A DNA stretch of 10,495 nt, from the NCBI GenBank assembly GCA_020441735.1, contig JAGRLQ010000366.1, forward strand, positions 1-10,495, read 5' to 3'. The position numbers and the translations under genes were made by a program. The stretch comes from Nitratireductor sp. GTDB lineage: Bacteria; Pseudomonadota; Alphaproteobacteria; Rhizobiales; Rhizobiaceae. The notes under the pieces are model-generated. The model worked only from the letters and a program-made list of their open reading frames with translations. It searched no databases and had not been told where the DNA came from. Of this stretch, positions 1 through 8,000 are shown one piece after another; position 1 is the first letter of the stretch; each line of letters begins with the position of its first letter.

Positions 1-68
1 GGCAAAGGGGGCGGACTGTAAATCCGCTGCGTAATGCTTCGTAGGTTCGAGTCCTACTTCCCCCACCA
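1..68 (+). tRNA. tRNA-Tyr (GTA), 5' end cut off by window edge
   Basis: The anticodon arm is a 5-bp stem (11-15 with 23-27) around the loop CTGTAAA, giving anticodon GTA at 18-20, so tyrosine. The stretch after it is long enough for the extended variable arm typical of bacterial tRNA-Tyr. The T arm GTAGG/CCTAC encloses TTCGAGT. The acceptor 3' strand TTCCCCC is followed by discriminator A and an encoded CCA at 66-68. The 5' acceptor strand and most of the D arm lie outside the window. A tRNA-Gly follows 119 bp downstream on the same strand, and a Tyr-Gly tRNA pair is a familiar bacterial arrangement. Confidence 0.93.
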
Positions 69-129
69 TTCCGGCAACCGTCATCCTGGCCGATGTTCTT
101 TTCCGAAAACCTCTTCACAAGCCCTCATA

Positions 130-148
130 CTGCCCTGGCAGCGGGCAG
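130..148 (+). repeat. Small inverted repeat between the two tRNA genes
   Basis: CTGCCC at 130-135 and GGGCAG at 143-148 can form a 6-bp hairpin with a 7-nt loop. It lies in the 119-bp spacer between the tRNAs and has no T-run after it, so it is not a classical terminator. It could be a processing signal in a joint tRNA transcript or chance in GC-rich DNA. I see no gene in this spacer. Confidence 0.3.
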
Positions 149-187
149 ACGGAAGAGGCAGGCGGACAGGGACCGGCAGGGAACCGG

Positions 188-261
188 GCGGGTATAGCTC
201 AATGGTAGAGCAGCAGCCTTCCAAGCTGAATATGCGGGTTCGATTCCCGCTACCCGCTCCA
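188..261 (+). tRNA. tRNA-Gly (TCC)
   Basis: Complete cloverleaf. The 7-bp acceptor stem is GCGGGTA (188-194) with TACCCGC (251-257), followed by discriminator T and an encoded CCA at 259-261. The D arm is GCTC...GAGC. The anticodon loop CTTCCAA gives anticodon TCC at 220-222. The T arm GCGGG/CCCGC encloses TTCGATT. The outermost anticodon-stem pair is a G-A mismatch, a feature I recall from other bacterial tRNA-Gly(TCC) genes. It is probably co-transcribed with the upstream tRNA-Tyr. Confidence 0.96.
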
Positions 262-284
262 GTCATTGTCAAGCATTTGATTTC

Positions 285-303
285 CAACCAGACGGTTGTT
301 TTT
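285..303 (+). terminator. Probable intrinsic terminator after tRNA-Gly
   Basis: CAACC (285-289), loop AGAC, GGTTG (294-298), then TTTTT (299-303): a short hairpin with a T-tract, 23 nt after the tRNA CCA end. A further 6-bp inverted repeat, GCATTT (273-278) with AAATGC (304-309), surrounds it. The 5-bp stem is short, so this is a moderate call. On the - strand, where the secretion operon ends at 395, the same hairpin lacks a good T-tract. Confidence 0.5.
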
Positions 304-394
304 AAATGCCTTTCCCTACAAGTCGACTACGTGGTGTGAATGCCGGGCACACTTCGCCTTGGCCAACATCGCGTGTTGCCGGATGTCGGCTGTA

Positions 395-1801
395 CTATTG
401 GATGGAAAAATCGGCCAACGTCAGATCGGGGAAGTGCACAGCAATCCGCCAGGCAGCAGTCTCGGCAGCGATGCGCGAACGATCAGCAGCAATGAGCGCG
501 CTTGCCAATTCGATCTCTTCACGCAGCACGTCGTCCACCGGTCGCAGGCCGGCCTCGAGCTGCTTTCTCAATCCCTTTGTCGAGCGCCGCAGCGCCTTGG
601 CCTGCCTGGAATAGGAATGCTGCTGGCGCAACAACGCGCGATGGCGTGCCCATTCACCGGCAAGCTCCCGGCGCACCCGTCGCTCGATATCGGCACGCTC
701 GAAATAGCTCGCATAGGCATTGGCGTTGGCCTCGCGGTAGCGTGGCATTGCCGCATAATCGACCAGCGGAACGGTCAGCTTCATCCCGACAGTCCAGTCC
801 TCGCCGTAAGCATCGTCGGCAATCGCCGAACCGTATAGCGACACGCGTGGCAGATATTGTCCGCGCACCGCATCACGCTCGGCGTCTGCTGCCAGGGCCG
901 CCGATTGCGCTGCTTTGACTCTGTAGTTGCCGTTGAGTGCGCGGGCCATCATCGCCTCGACGTCCTGGGGTAGCAGCCGCGCGCCGTTCAGCCGGGGAAG
1001 CTTTGCCGGCGGCTTTGTGCCCACGATATCGCGATACGCAATTACCTCCTGCTCTCGCTGGGACTTGGCCTCCTGCAGTTCGGCGCGCACCGACTCTATT
1101 TCAGCATCGAGCTGAGCCAGATCGGTGCGGCTGGCAAATCCCGATTTTTCCAGCGTCTGCGTTGCCGTGCGGATATCTCGCAACCGGGCGAGTGTTCCGG
1201 CAATGTGACTATACTGGCGCCGCGCCAGTTCGAGACGCATTTGTGTTTCGATTACTTCGAGTGCGGCGCGGCGTTCAGCGGCCAGATAACCGAAAGCTGC
1301 CGATTCCGCCCGCAGATGCGCGGCATTGATGGCAGCAAGATTGGCGCCGCTTGAATAGATGGTCCATTCGGCGGTGACGCCGACACTTGCGCTGGCATGG
1401 GCGCCGGCATACCTGCCGTTGGATTTCTCAAGACCGGTTTCAAGAGAAAGCTTCGGCAGGAGGCGGGCGTGCTCCGCTTGTGCGGCATGCTCGCGCGCTT
1501 CGACGCGCAGGCTTTCTGCCTTGAGTGCATCGCTGCGCTCCAGCGCCTTACCAACAAGGCCAAGGGGTGTGTCATTGGTATGATCGGTTGCAGGAGATGT
1601 TCCTGCCAGCAGCGAGCGGCTTGAGATATGCTGACTCGACGGGCGCAACTTCCATGCCGGCCGCAACTTCCATGGCGCGGGGCTGATCACTTCAGACGCG
1701 CTATGGTCATCGGTCGAGGGCGCGGCGACTTCCTCGGCATGCGCTGCGGTCGCCGCGCAGGCTGTTACAAGCATGCCGATTACCTGGATTGCCCGTCTCA
1801 T
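395..1801 (-). CDS. TolC-family outer-membrane channel of a type I secretion system
   Basis: The 468-residue product is the likely outer-membrane duct that meets the membrane fusion protein and lets the substrate leave the cell in one step. It starts with a clear Sec signal peptide: two Arg, a hydrophobic core, and a cut after AHA at about residue 22. A Ser/Pro-rich linker follows (about 23-78), containing a doubled WKLRP. Then comes an alanine/arginine/glutamate-rich helical region in two similar halves, as in OEP/TolC proteins. The start at 1801 is chosen because it puts the signal peptide at the N-terminus and has AAGGGA six bases upstream. An in-frame ATG at 1882 would add 27 residues ahead of the signal peptide and has a poor ribosome site. 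It is the last gene of the operon, 131 bp after the fusion-protein gene. Family assignment is strong; the substrate is inferred from gene order. Confidence 0.88.
   Translation of the reverse strand: MRRAIQVIGMLVTACAATAAHAEEVAAPSTDDHSASEVISPAPWKLRPAWKLRPSSQHISSRSLLAGTSPATDHTNDTPLGLVGKALERSDALKAESLRVEAREHAAQAEHARLLPKLSLETGLEKSNGRYAGAHASASVGVTAEWTIYSSGANLAAINAAHLRAESAAFGYLAAERRAALEVIETQMRLELARRQYSHIAGTLARLRDIRTATQTLEKSGFASRTDLAQLDAEIESVRAELQEAKSQREQEVIAYRDIVGTKPPAKLPRLNGARLLPQDVEAMMARALNGNYRVKAAQSAALAADAERDAVRGQYLPRVSLYGSAIADDAYGEDWTVGMKLTVPLVDYAAMPRYREANANAYASYFERADIERRVRRELAGEWARHRALLRQQHSYSRQAKALRRSTKGLRKQLEAGLRPVDDVLREEIELASALIAADRSRIAAETAAWRIAVHFPDLTLADFSIQ
1644..1674 (-). repeat. 18-bp tandem duplication in the channel gene linker
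   Basis: The 13-base string CGCAACTTCCATG (+ strand) occurs at 1644-1656 and again at 1662-1674, an 18-bp period. It encodes WKLRP twice (residues 44-48 and 50-54) in the low-complexity linker between the signal peptide and the helical channel domain. It looks like a recent in-frame slippage duplication without obvious effect on the fold. Confidence 0.7.
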
Positions 1802-1807
1802 CGCCCG

Positions 1808-1813
1808 TCCCTT
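1808..1813 (-). promoter_or_regulatory. Ribosome binding site deciding the channel-gene start
   Basis: On the - strand AAGGGA lies six bases before the ATG at 1801. The alternative upstream ATG at 1882 has no purine-rich site at the right distance, which supports the shorter start that also exposes the signal peptide. Confidence 0.6.
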
Positions 1814-1875
1814 CGCCCCGGACGTGGCAGTCGCGCCGGTAATTGCACCGGATTCAGGCGATGACGCACCAGGCG

Positions 1876-1899
1876 ATTTCATTGCTGCAATAATGAAAT
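1876..1899 (-). repeat. Perfect 8-bp inverted repeat between fusion-protein and channel genes
   Basis: ATTTCATT (1876-1883) and AATGAAAT (1892-1899) form a perfect 8-bp inverted repeat around an 8-nt spacer. It sits in the 131-bp gap between the two genes, 75 bp upstream of the chosen channel start, and covers the alternative ATG at 1882. No T-tract follows on the - strand, so it is not an ordinary terminator. It could be an mRNA stem that tunes downstream expression or stability, or an operator for a dimeric regulator. Confidence 0.5.
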
Positions 1900-1932
1900 A
1901 TCAAGGTTAACAAACCGATAAGCAGGCAGGCG

Positions 1933-3270
1933 TCAGCGCTCGCGGAAGGCGCGCCGGAAGCTATCGGAGACAGGCTGCAGAACATAGGAAAAGAAGCTGC
2001 GACTGGCGACGCGAATATAAACTTCGGCCTCCATGCCCGGCTGGATCACATCATCAATGCCCTTCGGTATCTCCAATGCAAGGTGCACAGGGAAATAGCT
2101 GGTACCGATAGATTCATCGAAGGCTGAATCGGCGGGGACATAGCTGACTTCCGCCTCGATCGGGTCATTGAGCCGGCGATTGAGCGCTGTAATCACGATT
2201 TGCGCCGACAGCCCCGTATGCATTTCGGCGATATCGGCCGGCGAAATCCTTGCTTCAACATGCGGCGCTGCCTGCGATGGGACGATTTCGCCTATGATCT
2301 GGCCCGGCGCGATTACACCGCCGACCGTGTTGGCGACGAAATTGACCAGCTTGCCGCCAACCGGCGCCCGGATGCTTGTCTGGCCGACAGCACGCTCAGC
2401 CGCGTCAATCTGGCTTTGCAGCGCGGCAAGTTCGGCAAGTACCGCCGAAAGTTCACGCGCATCATCCTCGGCCTTGCCGGCACCCACCGTCCTGATCCGG
2501 TCGCCGATTTCGGCCTCGCGCGCCGTCAGTGATGCCTTGCGCGCCTCAAGATCGGCCAGCCGTGCATCGGCCTCCAACCGGCGCGATTGCACTTCCCACA
2601 ATCTAACGCGCGCAATGTAGCCTTCGTCTGCCAACGGCCCCATACGCGCTTCCTGCTCACCCAGCAATGCCGTCAGGCGGGTCTGCGTCGTGATGCGATC
2701 AGCAATGCCGTCACGCTCGCTTCTGATCGTGGCAAGTTGGTTTTCAAGCGCCGACAGTTCTCCGTCAAAACGCGCATTGCGGGCCGCCATCTCGGCTGCC
2801 TGCTGTTGAAACACCTGGTTGTTTCGTTGCGGCTCGGAAACATCGGGGGCAACTGCGCTGCTTAGGGAAACCTGATGCCATTCTGCAGGCACGGTGGCCG
2901 ATGCTACAGCCTCACCCTGCAGGCGCGACTTTTTGGCAAGCAGCAGGTTTTCCTTGGAGCGCAGCCGTTCCAGCTCCGCGACGACTTCCACGGGTTCTAT
3001 GGAGAGTACTGCGTCCCCTGCAACCAGCAAATCGCCATTGCTTGCGTTGATGGTGCTAACCACACCGCCCGTTGGATGTTGCAGCAGCTTGTTCTGGCCG
3101 GCCGAAACGATCTGGCCGGGTGCAACCACGGCAGATGAAAGCGGAAAGAAGGCGCCCCACAGGACGAAAATGCCGAGCGCCACGGCGAACGCGGTATAGC
3201 CGAAGCGCGTCAACCCACGCGTGTCGCGCGTAACCCCCGTCTTCCAGCTTCTGGTATCACCGTGAACCAT
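1933..3270 (-). CDS. HlyD/PrtE-family membrane fusion protein (periplasmic adaptor) of type I secretion
   Basis: The 445-residue adaptor links the inner-membrane ABC exporter to the outer-membrane channel. There is a short cytoplasmic N-terminus, one membrane segment (about 24-46), and the first half of a lipoyl-like barrel motif (about 48-93, with APGQIVSAG and HPTGGVV). A long coiled-coil hairpin rich in Glu, Ala, Arg and Leu follows (about 94-295), then the second lipoyl half beginning TSIRAPVGG (298-306). A beta-barrel region ends in PGMEAEVYI, and the C-terminus SDSFRRAFRER is the usual PrtE/HlyD-type ending. The ATG at 3270 is chosen because it gives the family length and lies 25 bp after the exporter stop, though its ribosome site is weak. 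The frame stays open to 3423, inside the exporter gene, with another ATG at 3333, so a longer N-terminus cannot be excluded. Confidence 0.92.
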   Translation of the reverse strand: MVHGDTRSWKTGVTRDTRGLTRFGYTAFAVALGIFVLWGAFFPLSSAVVAPGQIVSAGQNKLLQHPTGGVVSTINASNGDLLVAGDAVLSIEPVEVVAELERLRSKENLLLAKKSRLQGEAVASATVPAEWHQVSLSSAVAPDVSEPQRNNQVFQQQAAEMAARNARFDGELSALENQLATIRSERDGIADRITTQTRLTALLGEQEARMGPLADEGYIARVRLWEVQSRRLEADARLADLEARKASLTAREAEIGDRIRTVGAGKAEDDARELSAVLAELAALQSQIDAAERAVGQTSIRAPVGGKLVNFVANTVGGVIAPGQIIGEIVPSQAAPHVEARISPADIAEMHTGLSAQIVITALNRRLNDPIEAEVSYVPADSAFDESIGTSYFPVHLALEIPKGIDDVIQPGMEAEVYIRVASRSFFSYVLQPVSDSFRRAFRER

Positions 3271-3295
3271 TGTCTCGTGTCCGGTTGCTCGGGCC

Positions 3296-5050
3296 CTAGC
3301 CTGCTCCGGCCCACCCGTCGTGTGTTGCCGCATTATCGCCGACTGGCGTTTGGGAACGGTTAACGCGGCGGATGGCACTGATCGTACTGCGCCGGGCTGA
3401 CGGTCTGACGGGCCGCCGATCAATCGGTTTCAGCGACTGGACCCCGCCATCCGCCACCGTCATAACCTGGTCGGCAATTGCAAGCACACTGCGCCGCTGC
3501 GATACAACGACGATCGTCGTGCCCTGCCGCTTCAGCTTTTTCAGGCAATCCAGCAGCATTGCCTCGCCGGCGGCATCGAGATGGGCGTTGGGTTCATCGA
3601 GCACCAACAGGCAGGGCTCGCTGTAAAGTGCGCGGGCAAGCGCAATCCGCTGGGCCTGACCGCCCGAAAGGCGCACGCCGCCCTCGCCGATGCGGGTGCC
3701 GTACCCCTCAGGCAGCCTGTTGATCAGATCATGTGCACCCGCCATACGCGCTGCTTGCACTACCTTCGCTTCGTCAGGCTGCGGCGCCATGCGGGCAATA
3801 TTTTCGGCAATCGTGCCAGAAAACAGGAGTATCTCCTGTCCCACATAGCCCACACAGGCGCCCCATTGTTCGGCCGGCCAGTTCATTTGGGCGCAGCCAT
3901 CGAGGCGGATTTCTCCGCCGGAAGGATGAACGGCACCGCCAATCATGCGCGCGATCGTCGATTTTCCGGCGCCAGAAGCACCGATGATCGCCAATGCCGT
4001 GCCGGGTTCCAGCTTGAAAGACACCCCGTCCACAATTGTATGCAGCTCGCTGCCCGCCTGAACCTGCAGCGAAAGATCGGCTACGCTCAACCTGCCCAAT
4101 GGCTTGGGTTGGGTCACCGGCGGCGCGATCTGATCTTCGGCAAGCGCAGCGGTCAACCGTGCGGCGGCCTCGCGTGCCCGCGAAACCGAGTCCCAGCCGC
4201 CAATGAGCTGTTCGATGGGCTGCAGGGCCCGGCCCGTGATGATCGAGGCAGCAAAGATCACACCGCCCGACATGTCGCCGGCGAGAACGAGCCCGGCACC
4301 CCATGCCATGATCCCGATCTGCAGGACCTGACGCAGCGCACGGCTGGCGCCGAAAAACGCGCTGTTGCGCGCTGACGCTTCGTCCTGCGCAATCAGGCCG
4401 CGAGCAATCAGCGCGCCGAAGCGTTCTCCCAATGCAGGCAGCAAGCCCATGGCCCGGATATCGTCGCCGCGCCTTGCCGCTGCCGAAGCAAACCCAATCG
4501 CCTCGCCATTGGCCTCACTTGCCACCGATTGCGGCGGCCCGGCAACGAGGCGATTGGTGAAAGCAAGCGCGACCAGCGTGACCATGCCGAGGGTGGCGAC
4601 CATGCCAAGCTGAAAATGAAGGACGAAAAGCAATAGCAGGAAGGCGGGTGCGAATGGCAGATCGAACAGGCCTACCATGGCCCGGCTGGCCAGGAATGAA
4701 CGCAGGACCGAGAAATCCTGCATCAGCCGGTCGGCGGATGCAGGTGCGGTTTTTCCATCTGTCAGCCGCGCAAACAACGCATCGGCACGTTCCACGGCAA
4801 AGTCTGCCGCAACGCGCTGCGCGATCCGGTTACGGAGCGTCTCCGCCAGGCCGAAAAAGCCCAGAGCGGCAATTGTGATCAACGTTATGTAAAGCAGCGT
4901 TTCGACGCTACCCGACACAAGCACGCGATCGTAAATCTGCATCATGTGCAGCGGTGTCGCCAGCATCAGCAGATTTGCCAGTACCGAAAAGACGATCAGC
5001 GGCTGGCAGGAGGCAAGAAGCTGCCTGCCGAGCGAAGGTTTCGATTGCAT
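3296..5050 (-). CDS. Type I secretion ABC transporter (permease fused to ATPase), PrtD type
   Basis: The 584-residue half-transporter would dimerise in the inner membrane and use ATP to push the unfolded substrate into the fusion-protein/channel conduit. Residues 1 to about 290 form the membrane domain, with hydrophobic segments near 18-33, 52-68, 128-168 and 245-270. There is no N-terminal C39 peptidase domain, which fits PrtD-type exporters with uncleaved substrates. The nucleotide-binding domain has Walker A GASGAGKST (357-365), Q-loop Gln405, signature LSGGQ (461-465) and Walker B LLVLDE (481-486) with catalytic Glu486, followed by the PrtD-like PNAHLD. At the H-loop, Gln518 replaces the usual His (VVVSQRRS). 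A basic, probably disordered tail covers about 541-584. The ATG at 5050 has GAGGTG seven bases upstream; the frame also opens from TTG at 5068. The stop of the substrate gene is 4 bp upstream, implying translational coupling. Confidence 0.95.
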   Translation of the reverse strand: MQSKPSLGRQLLASCQPLIVFSVLANLLMLATPLHMMQIYDRVLVSGSVETLLYITLITIAALGFFGLAETLRNRIAQRVAADFAVERADALFARLTDGKTAPASADRLMQDFSVLRSFLASRAMVGLFDLPFAPAFLLLLFVLHFQLGMVATLGMVTLVALAFTNRLVAGPPQSVASEANGEAIGFASAAARRGDDIRAMGLLPALGERFGALIARGLIAQDEASARNSAFFGASRALRQVLQIGIMAWGAGLVLAGDMSGGVIFAASIITGRALQPIEQLIGGWDSVSRAREAAARLTAALAEDQIAPPVTQPKPLGRLSVADLSLQVQAGSELHTIVDGVSFKLEPGTALAIIGASGAGKSTIARMIGGAVHPSGGEIRLDGCAQMNWPAEQWGACVGYVGQEILLFSGTIAENIARMAPQPDEAKVVQAARMAGAHDLINRLPEGYGTRIGEGGVRLSGGQAQRIALARALYSEPCLLVLDEPNAHLDAAGEAMLLDCLKKLKRQGTTIVVVSQRRSVLAIADQVMTVADGGVQSLKPIDRRPVRPSARRSTISAIRRVNRSQTPVGDNAATHDGWAGAG

Positions 5051-5054
5051 CCGG

Positions 5055-8000
5055 TTACACCTCGTCAACCAGCGAAACGGTACGGTCGTTGAATTCTATC
5101 GCCTCGAACTCGTAGAGAATGTCGTGCCGGTTGTTTGCCCAGATAACGACGCCTTCACCGCTCTCGGTCGGACCCCAATTGTAATCTGTGGAGTTACCGT
5201 TGATGACGAAGGTATCGTTGCTGGTGGTGCCGGTAATGTACTGGGTCAGGCCGGGAATGTCCTCGTAGCGGGCGTCCTCGACCGTCAGTGGCGCCGTGAA
5301 ATCGTTGAAGCGGATTGCTTCGAAGCCGTAGAGCAGGTCGTGACCGGTCGGGCCCCACACAACGACGCCTAGCCCATCCTCTGTCGGGCCCCAGCCATAA
5401 TTCTCAGCGTTACCGTCGATGACGAAGATGTCGTTGTCGGTGGTGCCATTGAGAAATTGCACGACATTCGGGGTGTCAAGTACTTCGTTTTCCGGCGACG
5501 GCGGAGCGCCGATTGTCAGCACGAATTCATCGGTAATACTTGCTCCTTCATCGTCACTGGCGCTGACGGCAACGGTAATATCCCCGTCGCTACCAACTGG
5601 TGGGGTACCGGAGAACGTGCCGCTAGCCGGGTCGAAGGCAAGCCAGCCTGGCAGCGGATCGCCGCCAGCCAATGATGCCGAGAGCACCAGCGAAGTGTCG
5701 TCAGCATCGGTGAATGTCCCTGCAGGAACAGCGAAATCAAGTGCTGTACCGACCTCGCCCTGCTGGTCGGCCAGCGGACTGGCGACAATCGGCGCATCGT
5801 TGACCGGATCGACCGTCAGTTCGAAAATGTCGGTTGCAGACGCACCCAGGGGATCGGTGACGGTGACGGCAACCTCCAGCGTGGCCAGGTCGGCATCGTC
5901 CGGCGTTCCCAAAAAGGCGCGTGTTGCCGGATCAAAGGAAAGCCATGACGGCAGCGGGTCGCCATTGGCAAGGCTCGCACTGTATGTCAGCGCATCGTTC
6001 TCCGGGTCGTTGAACGTATCGGCCGGGACGGTGAAGTCGAACAGGGCCTCTTCGGTCGCGCTCTGATCGGCGAGCGGATTGGCAGTCACCGGCGCGCCAT
6101 TTGGCGCTGTGATGGTCAGGGCGAATTCGTCGCTGACATTGGCACCGGCGGCATCGGTGGCCGTAACCTCGATGTCGATCTGACCGACGGCGCCGGCTGG
6201 CGGCGTACCGGTAAACGAGCCGGTTGCTGGATCGAAGACGAGCCAGGCAGGCAATGGATCGCCGCTCGCCAATGCGGCCGTCAGGGTCAGCGTCGTATCG
6301 TCAACATCGGTGAAGCTGTTGGCCGGCAAGGAGAAATCAAGTGCCGTACCGGCTTCGCTCTGCTGATCGGCGAGCGGACTGGCGACAATCGGCGCATCAT
6401 TGACGGGATCGACCGTCAGTTCGAAAATGTCGGTTGCAGACGCCCCCGAGGGATCGGTCGCAGTGACGGCAACCTCCAGCGTTGCCAGGTCGGCATCGTC
6501 CGGCGTTCCCGAAAAGGCACGGGTTGCGGGATCAAATGACAGCCACGATGGCAGCGGGTCGCCATTGGCAAGGCTCGCGCTATAGGTAAGCGGATCGTTC
6601 TCGGGATCGGAGAAGGTATCCTCCGGCACACTGAAGTCGAACAAAGCCTCTTCAGTCGCATTCTGATCGGCGAGCGGATTGGCAGTCACCGGCGCGGCGT
6701 TGGCCGGCGTGATCGTAAGCGCGAATTCGTCGCTGACATTGGCACCGGCGGCATCGCTGGCCGTAACCTCGATGTCGATCTGACCAACGGCGCCGGCAGG
6801 CGGGGTGCCGGCAAACGAGCCGGTTGCGGGATCGAAGACGAGCCAGGCAGGCAATGGATCGCCATTCGCCAGCGTGGCAGTAAGAGTCAGAGCCGCATCG
6901 TCGACATCGGCGAAGCTGTCGGCCGGGACGGTAAACCCGATTGTAGTCTCGGCTCTGCCGGTCTGATCGGATAACGGGGCTGCAATTGTCGGTGCGTCAT
7001 TGACAGGGTCGACCGTCAACTCAAACACATCCGTTGCCGATGCACCTGCTGGGTCGACCGCCCTCACCGCGATCTGCAGCGTCGCAATATCGGGATCGTC
7101 GGGGGTGCCGGAAAAGGCACGGGTTGCCGGATCAAATGACAGCCACGATGGCAGCGGATCGCCATTGGCAAGGCTCGCGCTATAGGTAAGCGGATCGTTC
7201 TCGGGATCGGAGAAGGTGTCCTCCGGCACGGTGAAGTCGAACAACGCCTCCTCGGTCGCTGTCTGGTTGGCGATCGGATTGCCGACAAACGGCGAACCCT
7301 GGGGCGGCGGATCAATCGTCAGCGCAAATTCGTCACTGACATTGGCGCCTGCCGCGTCGGTGGCGGTAACCGCAATCAAGATCTGGCCTGCCGCCGAAGC
7401 CGGCGGCGTGCCCGTAAATGTGCCGGCGCCCGGATCGAAAACGAGCCAGGCCGGCAGGGGATCGCCGTTTGCCAGCGCGGCCGTCAACGTCAGCACCGGG
7501 TCGTCGACATCAGCAAAACTGTTGGCAGGAACCTGGAAGTTGATCGCGCTTTCAGCCTCACCCGACTGGTCCGCCAGCGGATTGGCCACGGTCGGCGCAT
7601 CGTTCACTGGTGCGACGGTAATGGAAAAACTGTCACTGGCGCTTCGCCCTGTAGGATCGGTTGCGGTGACGGTGACTGCGATCGATCCGATCTGCGGATC
7701 GTCCGGTGTGCCCGTGAAAGTCCCGGTGCCGGCATCGAAAGCGAGCCAGGCAGGCAGGGGATCGCCGTTCGTCAGCGTCGCCGACAGGACGAGTGCATCG
7801 TCATCTGTGAACATGCCGGCCGGCAGCGTATAGCTGAAGGCAGCTTCCTCAGGCGTTGTCTGGTTGTCGGCAGGAATTGCCAGAAGAGGTGCCACTGCCG
7901 AGCTGACCACATTGAGCTGGAACACATCCTGGGCGGTACCGCCATTGCCGTCATCGGCGATAATCCGGACCGCAAGGGAACCGAGATCCCCATTGCCTGG

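Noticed and set aside
296..918. Open frames on the + strand over the end of the channel gene
   Set aside because: They overlap the conserved channel-forming protein on the - strand, have Arg/Ala-rich low-complexity translations and lack ribosome sites.
188..1801. Possible genomic-island insertion at the tRNA-Gly gene
   Set aside because: The tRNA is intact, and I see no integrase gene and no second copy of the tRNA 3' end in the window. The neighbouring operon points towards the tRNA rather than away from it, so insertion is unsupported.
3581..4375. 264-codon open frame on the + strand inside the ABC exporter gene
   Set aside because: The opposite strand encodes all the ABC motifs in the expected order. 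This frame has no recognisable domain and is a shadow of a GC-rich gene.
5058..5496. Classic RTX calcium-binding nonapeptide array at the C-terminus of the giant protein
   Set aside because: I looked for GGxGxDxLx repeats and found none. Only GTxxND and HDxLY fragments occur, inside the twin modules.
5419..7833. Long open frames on the + strand (e.g. 5419-6066 and 7216-7833), opposite the repeat region
   Set aside because: They lie antisense to the Ig repeats and recur with the same 600-bp period, because the repeated GC-rich codons keep that frame open. The translations are Ser/Ala/Gly/Val-rich, without domains or ribosome sites.
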